Translations under genes and position numbers: made by a program
Shown here: positions 16,506 through 25,805 of the stretch, piece by piece
Position numbering within the stretch: position 1 is the first letter of the stretch
Layout: every line of letters begins with the position of its first letter
Notes under the pieces: model-generated
Databases searched by the model: none
Told to the model about the DNA's origin: nothing
The model's input: the letters and a program-made list of their open reading frames with translations, nothing else
Source: Hypericibacter adhaerens
GTDB taxonomy: Bacteria; Pseudomonadota; Alphaproteobacteria; Dongiales; Dongiaceae
Reading direction: 5' to 3'
DNA length: 64,000 nucleotides
Assembly: GCF_008728835.1 (NCBI RefSeq)
Contig: NZ_CP042582.1
Span: 4,018,217-4,082,216 of the forward strand

Positions 16506-16832
16506 TCACTTCGATTCGGACATCACCTGCTTGCGCGCAACCTCGCGCAGGTCGCTCAGCTGCTGGCGGATGCGATGCTCCGAGATCGAGACACCCTTCG
16601 CCTTGAAATCGGCGAGGAGCTTCTCGACCACATCGTCATCGCCCGGCTTCTCCAGATCGGCCATGACCACCGACTTGGCATAGGCCTCGTGCTCGGCCGC
16701 CGGCAGCTTCAGCTCCTGCGCCGCCCAGAGGCCGACCAGCTTGTTCCGGCGAGCCGCGACTTTGAATCCGAGTTCCTGGTCATGCTTGAACTTGTTCTCA
16801 AAACCACGTTCGCGATCTTCGAAGCTCGCCAT
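16506..16832 (-). CDS. F1-ATPase inhibitor zeta-subunit family protein (DUF1476), copy 2
   Basis: This 108-residue paralogue of the next gene is similar over its whole length (MASFEDRERGFENKFKHDQE, then RNKLVGLWAAQELKLPAAEH). ATG 16832 gives the conserved start. The two proteins differ most in the N-terminal segment, which in the Paracoccus zeta subunit is the inhibitory part, and in the loop before the last helices (EKPGDDDVVEKLL against ELHGSDAVVKKLL). Same strand and close spacing suggest tandem duplication. Separate regulation is possible because 100 bp of non-coding sequence separates them. Confidence 0.9.
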   Translation of the reverse strand: MASFEDRERGFENKFKHDQELGFKVAARRNKLVGLWAAQELKLPAAEHEAYAKSVVMADLEKPGDDDVVEKLLADFKAKGVSISEHRIRQQLSDLREVARKQVMSESK

Positions 16833-17033
16833 TGCGACCCATTCTCCCTTCGTTGAAGTCCCACCTTGGACCGGCAGGCCCGGTTCAAAGGTGGTCGCGC
16901 GCGCGGCCATCGTCAAGTTTTCCGGGCCGTTCATATCCAATTGAAACAAATCGGAAAGCCGAGGGCTCCTGTCGGCCGATCCATGTCAGGACCTCTTGCC
17001 TTCCAGCCGCGAACCTGTCATGCCGCTTTCCCC

Positions 17034-17795
17034 ATGTGCAGCGTGGTGATCCTGCTGAGACCCGGCCATGACTGGCCGGTGATCCTCGGCGCCAACCGGG
17101 ACGAGATGAAGAACCGGCCATGGGCGCCACCGGCGCGCCATTGGCCCGATCGCCCGGAAGTGGTGGCTGGCATCGACAGGCTGGCCGGCGGTAGCTGGAT
17201 GGGGCTGAACGACCATGGCCTGGTCGCCGCGATCATGAACCGGGTGAACTCGCTGGGCCCCGCGACGGGCAAGCGCAGCCGCGGCGAGCTGGTGCTGGAG
17301 GCGCTCGACCACGCCGATGCGCGCCAGGCCGCCGGCTCGCTCGCCGATCTCGATCCCGAGGCCTATCGCCCCTTCAACCTTGTCCTGGCCGACAACCGCG
17401 ACGCCTTCTGGCTGCGCAATCTCGGCAGCCGCGAGGAAGGGCGCGGCATGAGCGTCGAGCGAATCCCGCCCGGCCTCTCGATGCTGACCGCGAACGACCG
17501 CAACGACCGGACCCACAGCAAGCGGATCGCGCATTACCTGCCGCAGTTCGAGAAGGCACCGGTCCCCGACCCCGCCGCCAATGGCTGGCAGGGCTGGGAG
17601 GCGTTGCTCAAGGACCGGACGCCGGCGCCGGGCGGCACGGTCTATGACGCCATGTGCATCGTCGGCGAGAACGGCTTCGAGACCCTTTCGAGCTCGCTGC
17701 TGGCCTTGCCGAAACCGGGACTCGAACGCCACCCGATCTGGCGTTTCGCCGCCGGCCGGCCCGACCTGTTCCCCTACGAAAAGCTCAGCTTTTGA
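17034..17795 (+). CDS. NRDE-family protein (TANGO2-like)
   Basis: This 253-residue protein begins MCSVVILLRPGHDWPVILGANRDE, the NRDE hallmark, with Cys2 positioned as an N-terminal nucleophile. GGSWMGLNDHGLVAAIMNR and a C-terminal MCIVGENGFETLSSSL are also typical. The family includes eukaryotic TANGO2 and is structurally Ntn-hydrolase-like; its biochemical role is not settled, and heme handling has been proposed for relatives. ATG 17034 is chosen because it puts Cys at position 2. The longer frame adds a Gly/Arg-rich stretch with no domain. Confidence 0.85.
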   Translation: MCSVVILLRPGHDWPVILGANRDEMKNRPWAPPARHWPDRPEVVAGIDRLAGGSWMGLNDHGLVAAIMNRVNSLGPATGKRSRGELVLEALDHADARQAAGSLADLDPEAYRPFNLVLADNRDAFWLRNLGSREEGRGMSVERIPPGLSMLTANDRNDRTHSKRIAHYLPQFEKAPVPDPAANGWQGWEALLKDRTPAPGGTVYDAMCIVGENGFETLSSSLLALPKPGLERHPIWRFAAGRPDLFPYEKLSF

Positions 17796-17823
17796 GCGGG
17801 TTTACCCGCGTCCCCGGGCGCGG

Positions 17824-17852
17824 TTGTAACCCTCCGGCACCCCTGCTATAGA
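17824..17852 (+). promoter_or_regulatory. Possible sigma70-like promoter of the pur operon
   Basis: TTGTAA (17824-17829) and TATAGA (17847-17852) are spaced by 17 bp, about 90 bp before purC. Each box matches four of six consensus positions. Confidence 0.45.
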
Positions 17853-17942
17853 GACGCCGACCGGCGGGACCGCCTTCGCCCATGCCGATTTTCCCTGGGC
17901 ACGCCAAGCCTTACGCAGTCCCGTCATCCCCCGGAGCTCGCC

Positions 17943-18707
17943 ATGTCGCGTCGTCGTCGTATCTATGAAGGCAAGGCGAAGATCCTGTTCGAGGGCCCCG
18001 AGCCCGGAACCCTGGTCCAGTATTTCAAGGACGACGCGACCGCCTTCAACAACCAGAAAAAGGGCACCATCACCGGCAAGGGGGTGCTCAACAACCGCAT
18101 CTCCGAATATCTGATGGTGAAGCTCGGCGAGATCGGCGTGCCGACCCATTTCGTGCGCCGGCTCAACATGCGCGAGCAGCTGATCCGCGAGGTCGAGATC
18201 ATCCCGATCGAGGTGGTGATCCGCAACGTGGTCGCCGGCTCGCTGTCGCAGCGCTTCGGCATGGCCGAAGGCACGGTGCTGCCGCGCTCGATCGTCGAGT
18301 ATTATTACAAGTCGGACGAGCTGGGCGATCCGATGGTGAGCGAGGAGCATATCACCGCCTTCGGCTGGGCGAGCCCGCAGGACCTCGACGACATGCTGTC
18401 GCTGTCGCTGCGCACCAACGATTTCCTCACCGGCCTCTTCCTCGGCGTCGGCCTCCGGCTCGTCGATTTCAAGATCGAGTTCGGCCGTCTCTACGAGAAC
18501 GAGGAGATGCGGATCGTGCTGGCCGACGAGATCAGCCCCGATTCCTGCCGGCTCTGGGACGTGAAGACCAACGAGAAGCTCGACAAGGACCGCTTCCGCC
18601 GCGATCTCGGCGGGGTGGCGGAGGCCTATCAGGAAGTGGCGCGCCGGCTCGGCATCCTGCCCGAGGGCGGCCCGCGCGACCTCAAGGGCCCCTCGACGAT
18701 GCAGTGA
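17943..18707 (+). CDS. purC: Phosphoribosylaminoimidazole-succinocarboxamide synthase
   Basis: This 254-residue SAICAR synthetase catalyses ATP-dependent ligation of aspartate to CAIR in purine synthesis. Motifs seen are the N-terminal [10 protein letters not shown] strand-loop for ATP, the [16 protein letters not shown] loop, [15 protein letters not shown], and DFKIEFGRL followed by [15 protein letters not shown] at the catalytic end. The length is standard for the bacterial enzyme. It is the first gene of the purCSQL run, 25 bp before purS, with a possible promoter about 90 bp upstream. Confidence 0.96.
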   Translation: MSRRRRIYEGKAKILFEGPEPGTLVQYFKDDATAFNNQKKGTITGKGVLNNRISEYLMVKLGEIGVPTHFVRRLNMREQLIREVEIIPIEVVIRNVVAGSLSQRFGMAEGTVLPRSIVEYYYKSDELGDPMVSEEHITAFGWASPQDLDDMLSLSLRTNDFLTGLFLGVGLRLVDFKIEFGRLYENEEMRIVLADEISPDSCRLWDVKTNEKLDKDRFRRDLGGVAEAYQEVARRLGILPEGGPRDLKGPSTMQ

Positions 18708-18732
18708 CAACCGACATCAGGAACCGGAGACC

Positions 18733-18975
18733 ATGAAGGCGCGCGTCCATATCACCCTCAAATCCGGCGTTCTCGATCCGCAGGGACGCGCCATCCAGCA
18801 TGCGCTGGGGGTCATGGGCTTTGCCGGCGTCGAGGATGTGCGCCAGGGCAAATATATCGAGATCGAGCTCAAGGAAACCGATCGGGCCAAGGCCAAGGCC
18901 AATCTCGACGCGATGTGCCAGAAGCTCCTGGCCAACACGGTGATCGAGAACTACGCGATCGACCTGGCGGACTGA
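18733..18975 (+). CDS. purS: FGAM synthase subunit PurS
   Basis: This 80-residue subunit of the three-part formylglycinamidine ribonucleotide synthase bridges PurQ and PurL. The pattern MKARVHITLKSGVLDPQGRA, then GVEDVRQGKYIEIEL and ANTVIENYAIDL, covers the full small alpha/beta fold. It lies 25 bp after purC. Unusually, 206 bp separate it from purQ, and that gap holds a C-rich hairpin and an 80-bp paired palindrome. Confidence 0.95.
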   Translation: MKARVHITLKSGVLDPQGRAIQHALGVMGFAGVEDVRQGKYIEIELKETDRAKAKANLDAMCQKLLANTVIENYAIDLAD

Positions 18976-19015
18976 CGGACTGCGATGAAGAGTTCGCCGC
19001 ACCCCTCCCCCTACC

Positions 19016-19032
19016 CCCTCCCGCAAGGAGGG
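19016..19032. repeat. Small GC-rich hairpin after purS
   Basis: CCCTCC pairs with GGAGGG around a CGCAA loop in a C-rich tract. It sits just before the larger paired palindrome and has no T-tract. Confidence 0.4.
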
Positions 19033-19047
19033 CGCATCGGCCCTGCC

Positions 19048-19127
19048 GTCATCCCCGCGAAAGCGGGGATCCATCTTGATCCAGGCCACCAAGCTTTGAC
19101 GTGGATCCCCGCTTTCGCGGGGATGAC
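19048..19127. repeat. 80-bp paired-palindrome repeat (REP/BIME-like), copy 1
   Basis: A 26-bp arm (19048-19073) and its exact reverse complement (19102-19127) flank a 28-bp centre. Each arm itself contains the small hairpin CCCCGCGAAAGCGGGG. The same architecture, with identical arm and spacer lengths, recurs at 22811-22890, while the centre sequence differs. It lies inside the purS-purQ gap and would form a long RNA stem in the pur transcript. Confidence 0.9.
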
Positions 19128-19181
19128 AGCGGAAACAGATTGGGCTCGTTTCGGTCCCCGACATCCGCAGGATTTGCTGTC

Positions 19182-19867
19182 ATGAAATCCGCCGTCATCG
19201 TATTTCCCGGCTCCAATCGCGAAGGCGACGCCTGGCAAGCCCTGGCCGAGGTCACGGGATCGGCGCCGCAGCTGGTCTGGCATCGCGACAGCGAGCTGCC
19301 GAAGGTCGATCTGGTGGTGGTGCCGGGCGGCTTCTCCTATGGCGACTATCTGCGCTGCGGGGCCATCGCCGCCCATTCGCCGATCATGCGCGAGGTCAAG
19401 GCGCGCGCGGCCAAGGGCATGGCGGTGCTCGGCATCTGCAACGGCTTCCAGATCCTGACCGAGGCGGGATTGCTGCCGGGCGCCCTGCTGCGCAACGCCG
19501 CGCTCAAGTTCATCTGCCGCAACATCAATCTGAAGGTCGAGAACAGCCAGACCATGTTCACCGGCGGCTACGAGCAGGGCCAGGTGCTGTCGGTGCCGGT
19601 CGCGCATCACGACGGCAACTATCACGCCGACGCGGCGACGCTCGACAAGCTGGAGCAGACCGGCCGCGTCGCCTTCCGCTATTGCGAGCCCGACGGCGCC
19701 GTCACGGCAAAGGGCAATCCCAACGGGTCCGCGCGCAACATCGCCGGCATCTTCAACGAGACCAAGACGGTGCTGGGGCTGATGCCGCATCCCGAGAACG
19801 CGATCGACACGCTGCTGGGCTCGGTCGATGGCCGCGGCCTCTTCCGCAGCCTCGCGGAGGCGCTCTC

Positions 19868-19871
<4 letters not shown>
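19182..19871 (+). CDS. purQ: FGAM synthase glutaminase subunit PurQ
   Basis: This 229-residue class I glutamine amidotransferase supplies ammonia to PurL. Nucleophile C86 is in the [11 protein letters not shown] elbow, and the His-Glu pair is in the C-terminal [10 protein letters not shown]. The N terminus [18 protein letters not shown] is characteristic. ATG 19182 is used; the longer frame runs back through the paired palindrome. The gene ends in GTGA, overlapping the GTG start of purL by 4 bp, so translation is coupled. Confidence 0.96.
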
Positions 19872-22087
<2,216 letters not shown>

Positions 22088-22117
22088 ACCGGCCGGCCTT
22101 GGAAGGATAGAGATTTC

Positions 22118-22348
22118 ATGGCGATGGACGCTGCCGAGCTGGAACGCCTCATCAAGGAAGCGCTGCCCGACGCGGTCGTCGCCATCGAGGATCTGCGCGG
22201 CGACGGCGACCATTATGCCGCCCTGGTGAAGTCGCAGGCCTTCGCGGGCAAGACCCGCATCCAGCAGCATCAGATGGTCTATCAGGCCCTGCGCGGCCGG
22301 ATGGGCGACGAGCTGCATGCGCTGGCGCTGCAGACCGCCCTGCCCTAG
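22118..22348 (+). CDS. BolA/IbaG-family protein
   Basis: This 76-residue BolA-like KH-fold protein has the pattern MDAAELERLIKEALPDAVVA, GDGDHYAALVKSQAFAGKTR and QHQMVYQALRGRMGDELHAL. The histidine in QHQMVY corresponds to the residue that binds a shared 2Fe-2S cluster with monothiol glutaredoxins. The glutaredoxin gene follows by 89 bp, so the two products probably form a BolA-Grx complex for iron-sulfur trafficking. The position directly after purL is common in alphaproteobacteria (from memory). Confidence 0.9.
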   Translation: MAMDAAELERLIKEALPDAVVAIEDLRGDGDHYAALVKSQAFAGKTRIQQHQMVYQALRGRMGDELHALALQTALP

Positions 22349-22437
22349 GAACCAGGAACGAGCTTTACCCGAGACCCGCGCGATCGGCCGTTGGAGAGAC
22401 CGGCCCTCACGCCCCCCGAGAGAGGATGAAGGATCCC

Positions 22438-22776
22438 ATGTCGACCAACCCCGTCTTCGAGCGCATCAAGCAGGAGATCACCGACAACGAGATCGTGCTC
22501 TTCATGAAGGGCACGCCGGTGTTCCCGCAGTGCGGCTTCTCCGCCGCCGTGGTCCAGGTGCTGAGCCATCTCGGCGTCAAGTTCAAGGGCATCGATATCC
22601 TGACCGATCCCAGCCTGCGCCAGGGCATCAAGGAATTCAGCAACTGGCCGACCATCCCGCAGCTCTATGTGAAGGGCGAGTTCGTCGGCGGCTGCGACAT
22701 CGTGCGCGAGATGTACCAGACGGGCGAGCTGCAGCAGCTCCTCTCCGACCGCGGGATCGCGCACAAGGCGGCGTAA
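22438..22776 (+). CDS. grxD: Monothiol glutaredoxin, CGFS type
   Basis: This 112-residue glutaredoxin has the CGFS active site at C32-S35 (FPQCGFSA), WPTIPQLYVKGEFVGGCDIV with the cis-proline and glutathione-binding loop, and a lysine before the active site (MKGTP). CGFS proteins bind a glutathione-ligated 2Fe-2S cluster and pass it to targets with BolA partners. ATG 22438 is preferred for its AAGGA ribosome site; ATG 22426 would add four residues. A paired-palindrome repeat lies 34 bp after the stop. Confidence 0.94.
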   Translation: MSTNPVFERIKQEITDNEIVLFMKGTPVFPQCGFSAAVVQVLSHLGVKFKGIDILTDPSLRQGIKEFSNWPTIPQLYVKGEFVGGCDIVREMYQTGELQQLLSDRGIAHKAA

Positions 22777-22810
22777 CGTTTCCTTCCTCTCCGCCCGCGC
22801 CTACCCTGCC

Positions 22811-22890
22811 GTCACCCCCGCGAAAGCGGGGGTCCACGTCTGCACTCGACGTGCCGGATGAAGACGGATCCCCGCTTTCGCGGGGATGAC
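22811..22890. repeat. 80-bp paired-palindrome repeat (REP/BIME-like), copy 2
   Basis: Arms at 22811-22836 and 22865-22890 are near-perfect reverse complements around a 28-bp centre, with the same arm and spacer lengths as the copy at 19048-19127. Small hairpins with a GCGAAAGC core lie in each arm. It sits between the convergent grxD and reductase genes, where it could also end transcripts. Confidence 0.9.
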
Positions 22891-22903
22891 GATCAGGCGC
22901 TTC

Positions 22904-23935
22904 CTACTTATCCGGCCCCAGCCGCACGACCATCTTGCCGTGATTGCGGCCGCTGAAGAGGCCGAGGAAGGCGTCAGGGGCCTTCTCGATGCCCTCGAAC
23001 ACCGTCTCCTGCCATTTGACCCGGCCCTCCGCGATCCAGCGCGGCATGTCGAGCTCGAAGTCGGGGCCCATATCCTGCAGATCCAGGACAAGGATGCCCT
23101 GCACCGTCAGGCGGCGGCGCACGATGCGCATCAGGTTGGACGGACCCGGCATCCGCTCGTTATAGCCGGCGATCATGCCGCAGATGATGATGCGGCCGTG
23201 GAGCTTCATGTTCTCGAGCGCCGCCTCCAGATGGGCGCCGCCGACATTCTCGAAATAGATGTCGATGCCGTCGGGCGCCAGGCGCTTCACCTCCGCGGTC
23301 AGGTCGCCGACGGCCTTGTAGTCGATCACGTGATCGAAGCCCGCGACCTCGGTCAGCCATTTGACCTTTTCCGGCCCGCCGGCGCTGCCGATCACGCGGC
23401 AGCCTTTGATCTTGGCGACCTGGCCCACCACGCTGCCGACCGCGCCCGCCGCGCCCGACACGAACAGGGTCTGGCCCCGCTTGGGCTGGCCGTAGCGCAG
23501 AAGGCCGCCATAGGCGGTGAGGCCGGGCATCCCCAGCACGCCCAGATAGGCGCTGAGGGGAGCCACCTTCGGATCGACCGGCGAGAGCTGATCGCCCGCG
23601 GCGACGAAGGCTTCGCGCCAGCCGAGCATCGAGCTGACATAGGCGCCGACCGGATAGGCGCCGTCCCGCGAAGCCATCACCTGCCCCACCGCATGGCCGA
23701 GCAGGGGCTGGCCCAGCTCGAAGGGCGCGACGTAGCTGTCGCGGGCGCCGGTCATGCGGCCGCGCATATAGGGATCCACCGACATGACGATGTTGCGCAC
23801 CGTCATCTGCCCGTCGGCGAGCGGCGGCAGCGCGACCTCCGCCAGCTCGAAATCGTCATGCGTCGGCATGCCCTTGGGATAGCGCTTCAGGCGGATCTCG
23901 CGGCTGGTCGTGGGCAGACGAGGACCGGACGCCAT
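22904..23935 (-). CDS. NADP-dependent oxidoreductase, MDR superfamily (CurA-like)
   Basis: This 343-residue zinc-independent medium-chain reductase has GMPGLTAYGGLLRYGQPKRG, the Rossmann motif FVSGAAGAVGSVVGQVAKIK, and IYFENVGGAHLEAALENM. The pattern matches the leukotriene B4 12-hydroxydehydrogenase / prostaglandin reductase / curcumin reductase branch, which reduces alpha,beta double bonds of enones using NADPH. ATG 23935 is chosen; the longer start would add nine residues with no domain. The physiological substrate is unknown. Confidence 0.88.
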   Translation of the reverse strand: MASGPRLPTTSREIRLKRYPKGMPTHDDFELAEVALPPLADGQMTVRNIVMSVDPYMRGRMTGARDSYVAPFELGQPLLGHAVGQVMASRDGAYPVGAYVSSMLGWREAFVAAGDQLSPVDPKVAPLSAYLGVLGMPGLTAYGGLLRYGQPKRGQTLFVSGAAGAVGSVVGQVAKIKGCRVIGSAGGPEKVKWLTEVAGFDHVIDYKAVGDLTAEVKRLAPDGIDIYFENVGGAHLEAALENMKLHGRIIICGMIAGYNERMPGPSNLMRIVRRRLTVQGILVLDLQDMGPDFELDMPRWIAEGRVKWQETVFEGIEKAPDAFLGLFSGRNHGKMVVRLGPDK

Positions 23936-23996
23936 GGGCCACCTCTCTCGCGAAAGAAACATCCCTCGCGAGAATAGCCGAAGACCGTCGAGAAGG

Positions 23997-24170
23997 TCAG
24001 GCGGCGCGGAAGCCTGTCGCGCTCAAGCGGCGCGGGACCCTTTTGGAGCGCTCAGGCAGCGCGGGAACCTACTGCGCTCAGGCGGCACGGGAGCCCATTG
24101 CGCTCAGGCGGCGCGGGAGCCTATTGCGATCAGGCGGCGCGGGAGCCTATTGCGCTCAGGCGGCGCGGGC
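23997..24170. repeat. 26-bp minisatellite, about 6.6 units, entering the dioxygenase 3' end
   Basis: Successive units begin at 23997, 24023, 24052, 24078, 24104, 24130 and 24156. All are 26 bp except the second (29 bp) and the last, which is partial. Units share TCAGGCGGCGCGGGAGCC followed by a variable TATTGCG part. The 24104 and 24130 units are almost identical, and those toward 23997 are more diverged. The last unit supplies the stop codon and final residues of the YgiD-like gene on the minus strand. Confidence 0.9.
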
Positions 24171-24965
24171 CTGGTCCGGCGCCAGCTCGCCCCAGGCATA
24201 GGAAGCCATGCTCAGGCTGCCATGGGCGAAGCTGCGGTGGATCGGCCGCCCCGCCTCGCCCTCGCCGGCGCCGAGCGCCACGAAGAAGGGCAGGAAATGC
24301 TCGTCGCGCGGATGGGCCTGGATGCCCTCGGGCTTGAGGCGGCGATATTCGATCAGGCTCGCGGCATCCTGGGCCGCGACCCGGTCGGCCAGCCAATCGT
24401 CGAAGCCGGTGGCCCAGGCGGCAGGCGTCTCGCGGTCGATGCCGAACTGCCGCAGGTTATGGACGGCGCCGCCGCTGGCGAGAATCAGCACCCGCTCCTG
24501 GCGCAGCGGCTGGAGCGCACGGCCCACGGCCAGGTGATGGCCCGGCCCCGCCGGATGCTGGATCGAAAGCTGCGTCACCGGGATGTCGGCCTTGGGATAG
24601 ATCAGCAGCAGCGGGTTCCAGGCGCCATGATCGAGGCCGCGCTCGGGATCCGTCGCGGCCGGCAACCCCGCCGCGTTCAGCAGCGCCTTGGCGCGTTCGG
24701 CCAGCGCGGGCGCGCCCGGGGCCTTGTAGGTCAGGCGATAGAGCGCCTCGGGAAACCCATAGAAATCATGGATGGTTTCGGGATGAAGGGCGGTGCTGGC
24801 GGTGGGGACCGCCGTCTCCCAATGGGCGGAGACACAGAGGATGGCGTCGGGCCGCGGCAGGCGCGCGCCCAATCCGGCCATGAAATCGCGCGCCGGGATC
24901 TGCTCGAAGGGCAGCATCGGCGAGCCATGCGAAACAAACAGGACGGGAAAGGTCGGGTCGCTCAT
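24156..24965 (-). CDS. LigB-type extradiol dioxygenase family (YgiD/DODA-like)
   Basis: This 269-residue class III extradiol ring-cleavage dioxygenase-like protein carries H13 (SHGSP), H48 (SAHWE), H113 (GLDHGAW), H169 (GGAVHN) and H223 (HPRDEHFLPFF). These are the metal and catalytic histidines of the DOPA-4,5-dioxygenase group, which in E. coli YgiD uses a single metal ion. It probably cleaves a catechol-type ring; the natural substrate is unknown. The final residues (DQARAA) and the stop are encoded inside the 26-bp minisatellite, so unit gain or loss could change the C terminus. Confidence 0.88.
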   Translation of the reverse strand: MSDPTFPVLFVSHGSPMLPFEQIPARDFMAGLGARLPRPDAILCVSAHWETAVPTASTALHPETIHDFYGFPEALYRLTYKAPGAPALAERAKALLNAAGLPAATDPERGLDHGAWNPLLLIYPKADIPVTQLSIQHPAGPGHHLAVGRALQPLRQERVLILASGGAVHNLRQFGIDRETPAAWATGFDDWLADRVAAQDAASLIEYRRLKPEGIQAHPRDEHFLPFFVALGAGEGEAGRPIHRSFAHGSLSMASYAWGELAPDQARAA

Positions 24966-25087
24966 GGCGCTAGAGATAGCGATTCCGGCTTTGCTTTTCC
25001 ATGACCCACCGGCAGGTAACCTGCTCTCCTCCCGGTGCCCGAGGCCGGGAATTCCGGCCTATCGGGATCGCATTCGCGACCCCGGCC

Positions 25088-25762
25088 CTAGGCCGGTGGT
25101 TTCGGCTGCCCCTTCGCGCGCTCGAACCGCTCCAGCACCGGCTTGGCATGGATCGAGCTGCCCATGAGCATGGCCCAGGGCGCGATCTGGGTCGCCTGCT
25201 TGAACTCCGCCATCCATTCCGCGGCGTAACCCAGGTCCTTGGTTTCCGGATAGCAGGGCATGCCCGCCGTGTAATGCACCAGCTTCGCCGGCTTCGGCGG
25301 GTCGTACATGACGAGGTGGTTCCACTCCGGCGGCAGGCTGCCGATCTTGTCGGTCCAGTTGATGCCGTGCAGCCCTTCAGCGGTCTCGACGAACTCGGGC
25401 GTGAGCTTCCGGTTGTCCAGATGGGCGCAGTTGAACAGCATCACCGAGGCCCATTCGAAGCGCGACGCGCTTTTCACCACCATGACCGCGTTGTCGTCGG
25501 CCATGTCGAACAGCTCGGCGATGTCGCCCTGGACCAGCATGTCCAGGTCGAGGAACAGCGCCCGCCCCTCGAAGTTGCAGAGATGGGGCACCAGGAACCG
25601 GGAGAAGGTGAAGGGCGTGAGTCCCGTCCGCTTGAGGGGAAGCTGCTGGATGACCAGAGGCGTGATCGCGACCGGGCGCGAGGCGCGCCGCATCAGCGAA
25701 AAATGCAGCACGTTATAGGCAACGGGTTGCCGCGGATCGTAGCCGATGAAGACATGCAGCAT
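25088..25762 (-). CDS. Glycosyltransferase, GT8-like (DxD motif)
   Basis: This 224-residue single-domain protein begins MLHVFIGYDPRQPVAYNVLH. FLDLDMLVQGDIAELFD contains the D-x-D metal and nucleotide-sugar motif of GT-A glycosyltransferases, and HYTAGMPCYPET lies near the C terminus, where GT8 enzymes have a conserved histidine. No membrane segment is seen. ATG 25762 has a GAGG ribosome site; GTG 25768 is possible. It follows the two TPR-glycosyltransferase genes by 43 bp on the same strand, so the three may build or modify one surface glycan or flagellin glycan (inference). Confidence 0.72.
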   Translation of the reverse strand: MLHVFIGYDPRQPVAYNVLHFSLMRRASRPVAITPLVIQQLPLKRTGLTPFTFSRFLVPHLCNFEGRALFLDLDMLVQGDIAELFDMADDNAVMVVKSASRFEWASVMLFNCAHLDNRKLTPEFVETAEGLHGINWTDKIGSLPPEWNHLVMYDPPKPAKLVHYTAGMPCYPETKDLGYAAEWMAEFKQATQIAPWAMLMGSSIHAKPVLERFERAKGQPKPPA

Positions 25763-25805
25763 AGCCACCTCGTTTCGTCCTCTGGGTTCCTGCCTGATCC
25801 TCGCC

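Noticed and set aside
17796-17942. Purine riboswitch upstream of purC
   Set aside because: No recognisable aptamer core; only a short GCGGGT/ACCCGC hairpin and a possible promoter.
23997-24170. CRISPR array
   Set aside because: Repeats are directly adjacent 26-bp units with no spacers, and a gene stop lies in the last unit. This is a minisatellite.
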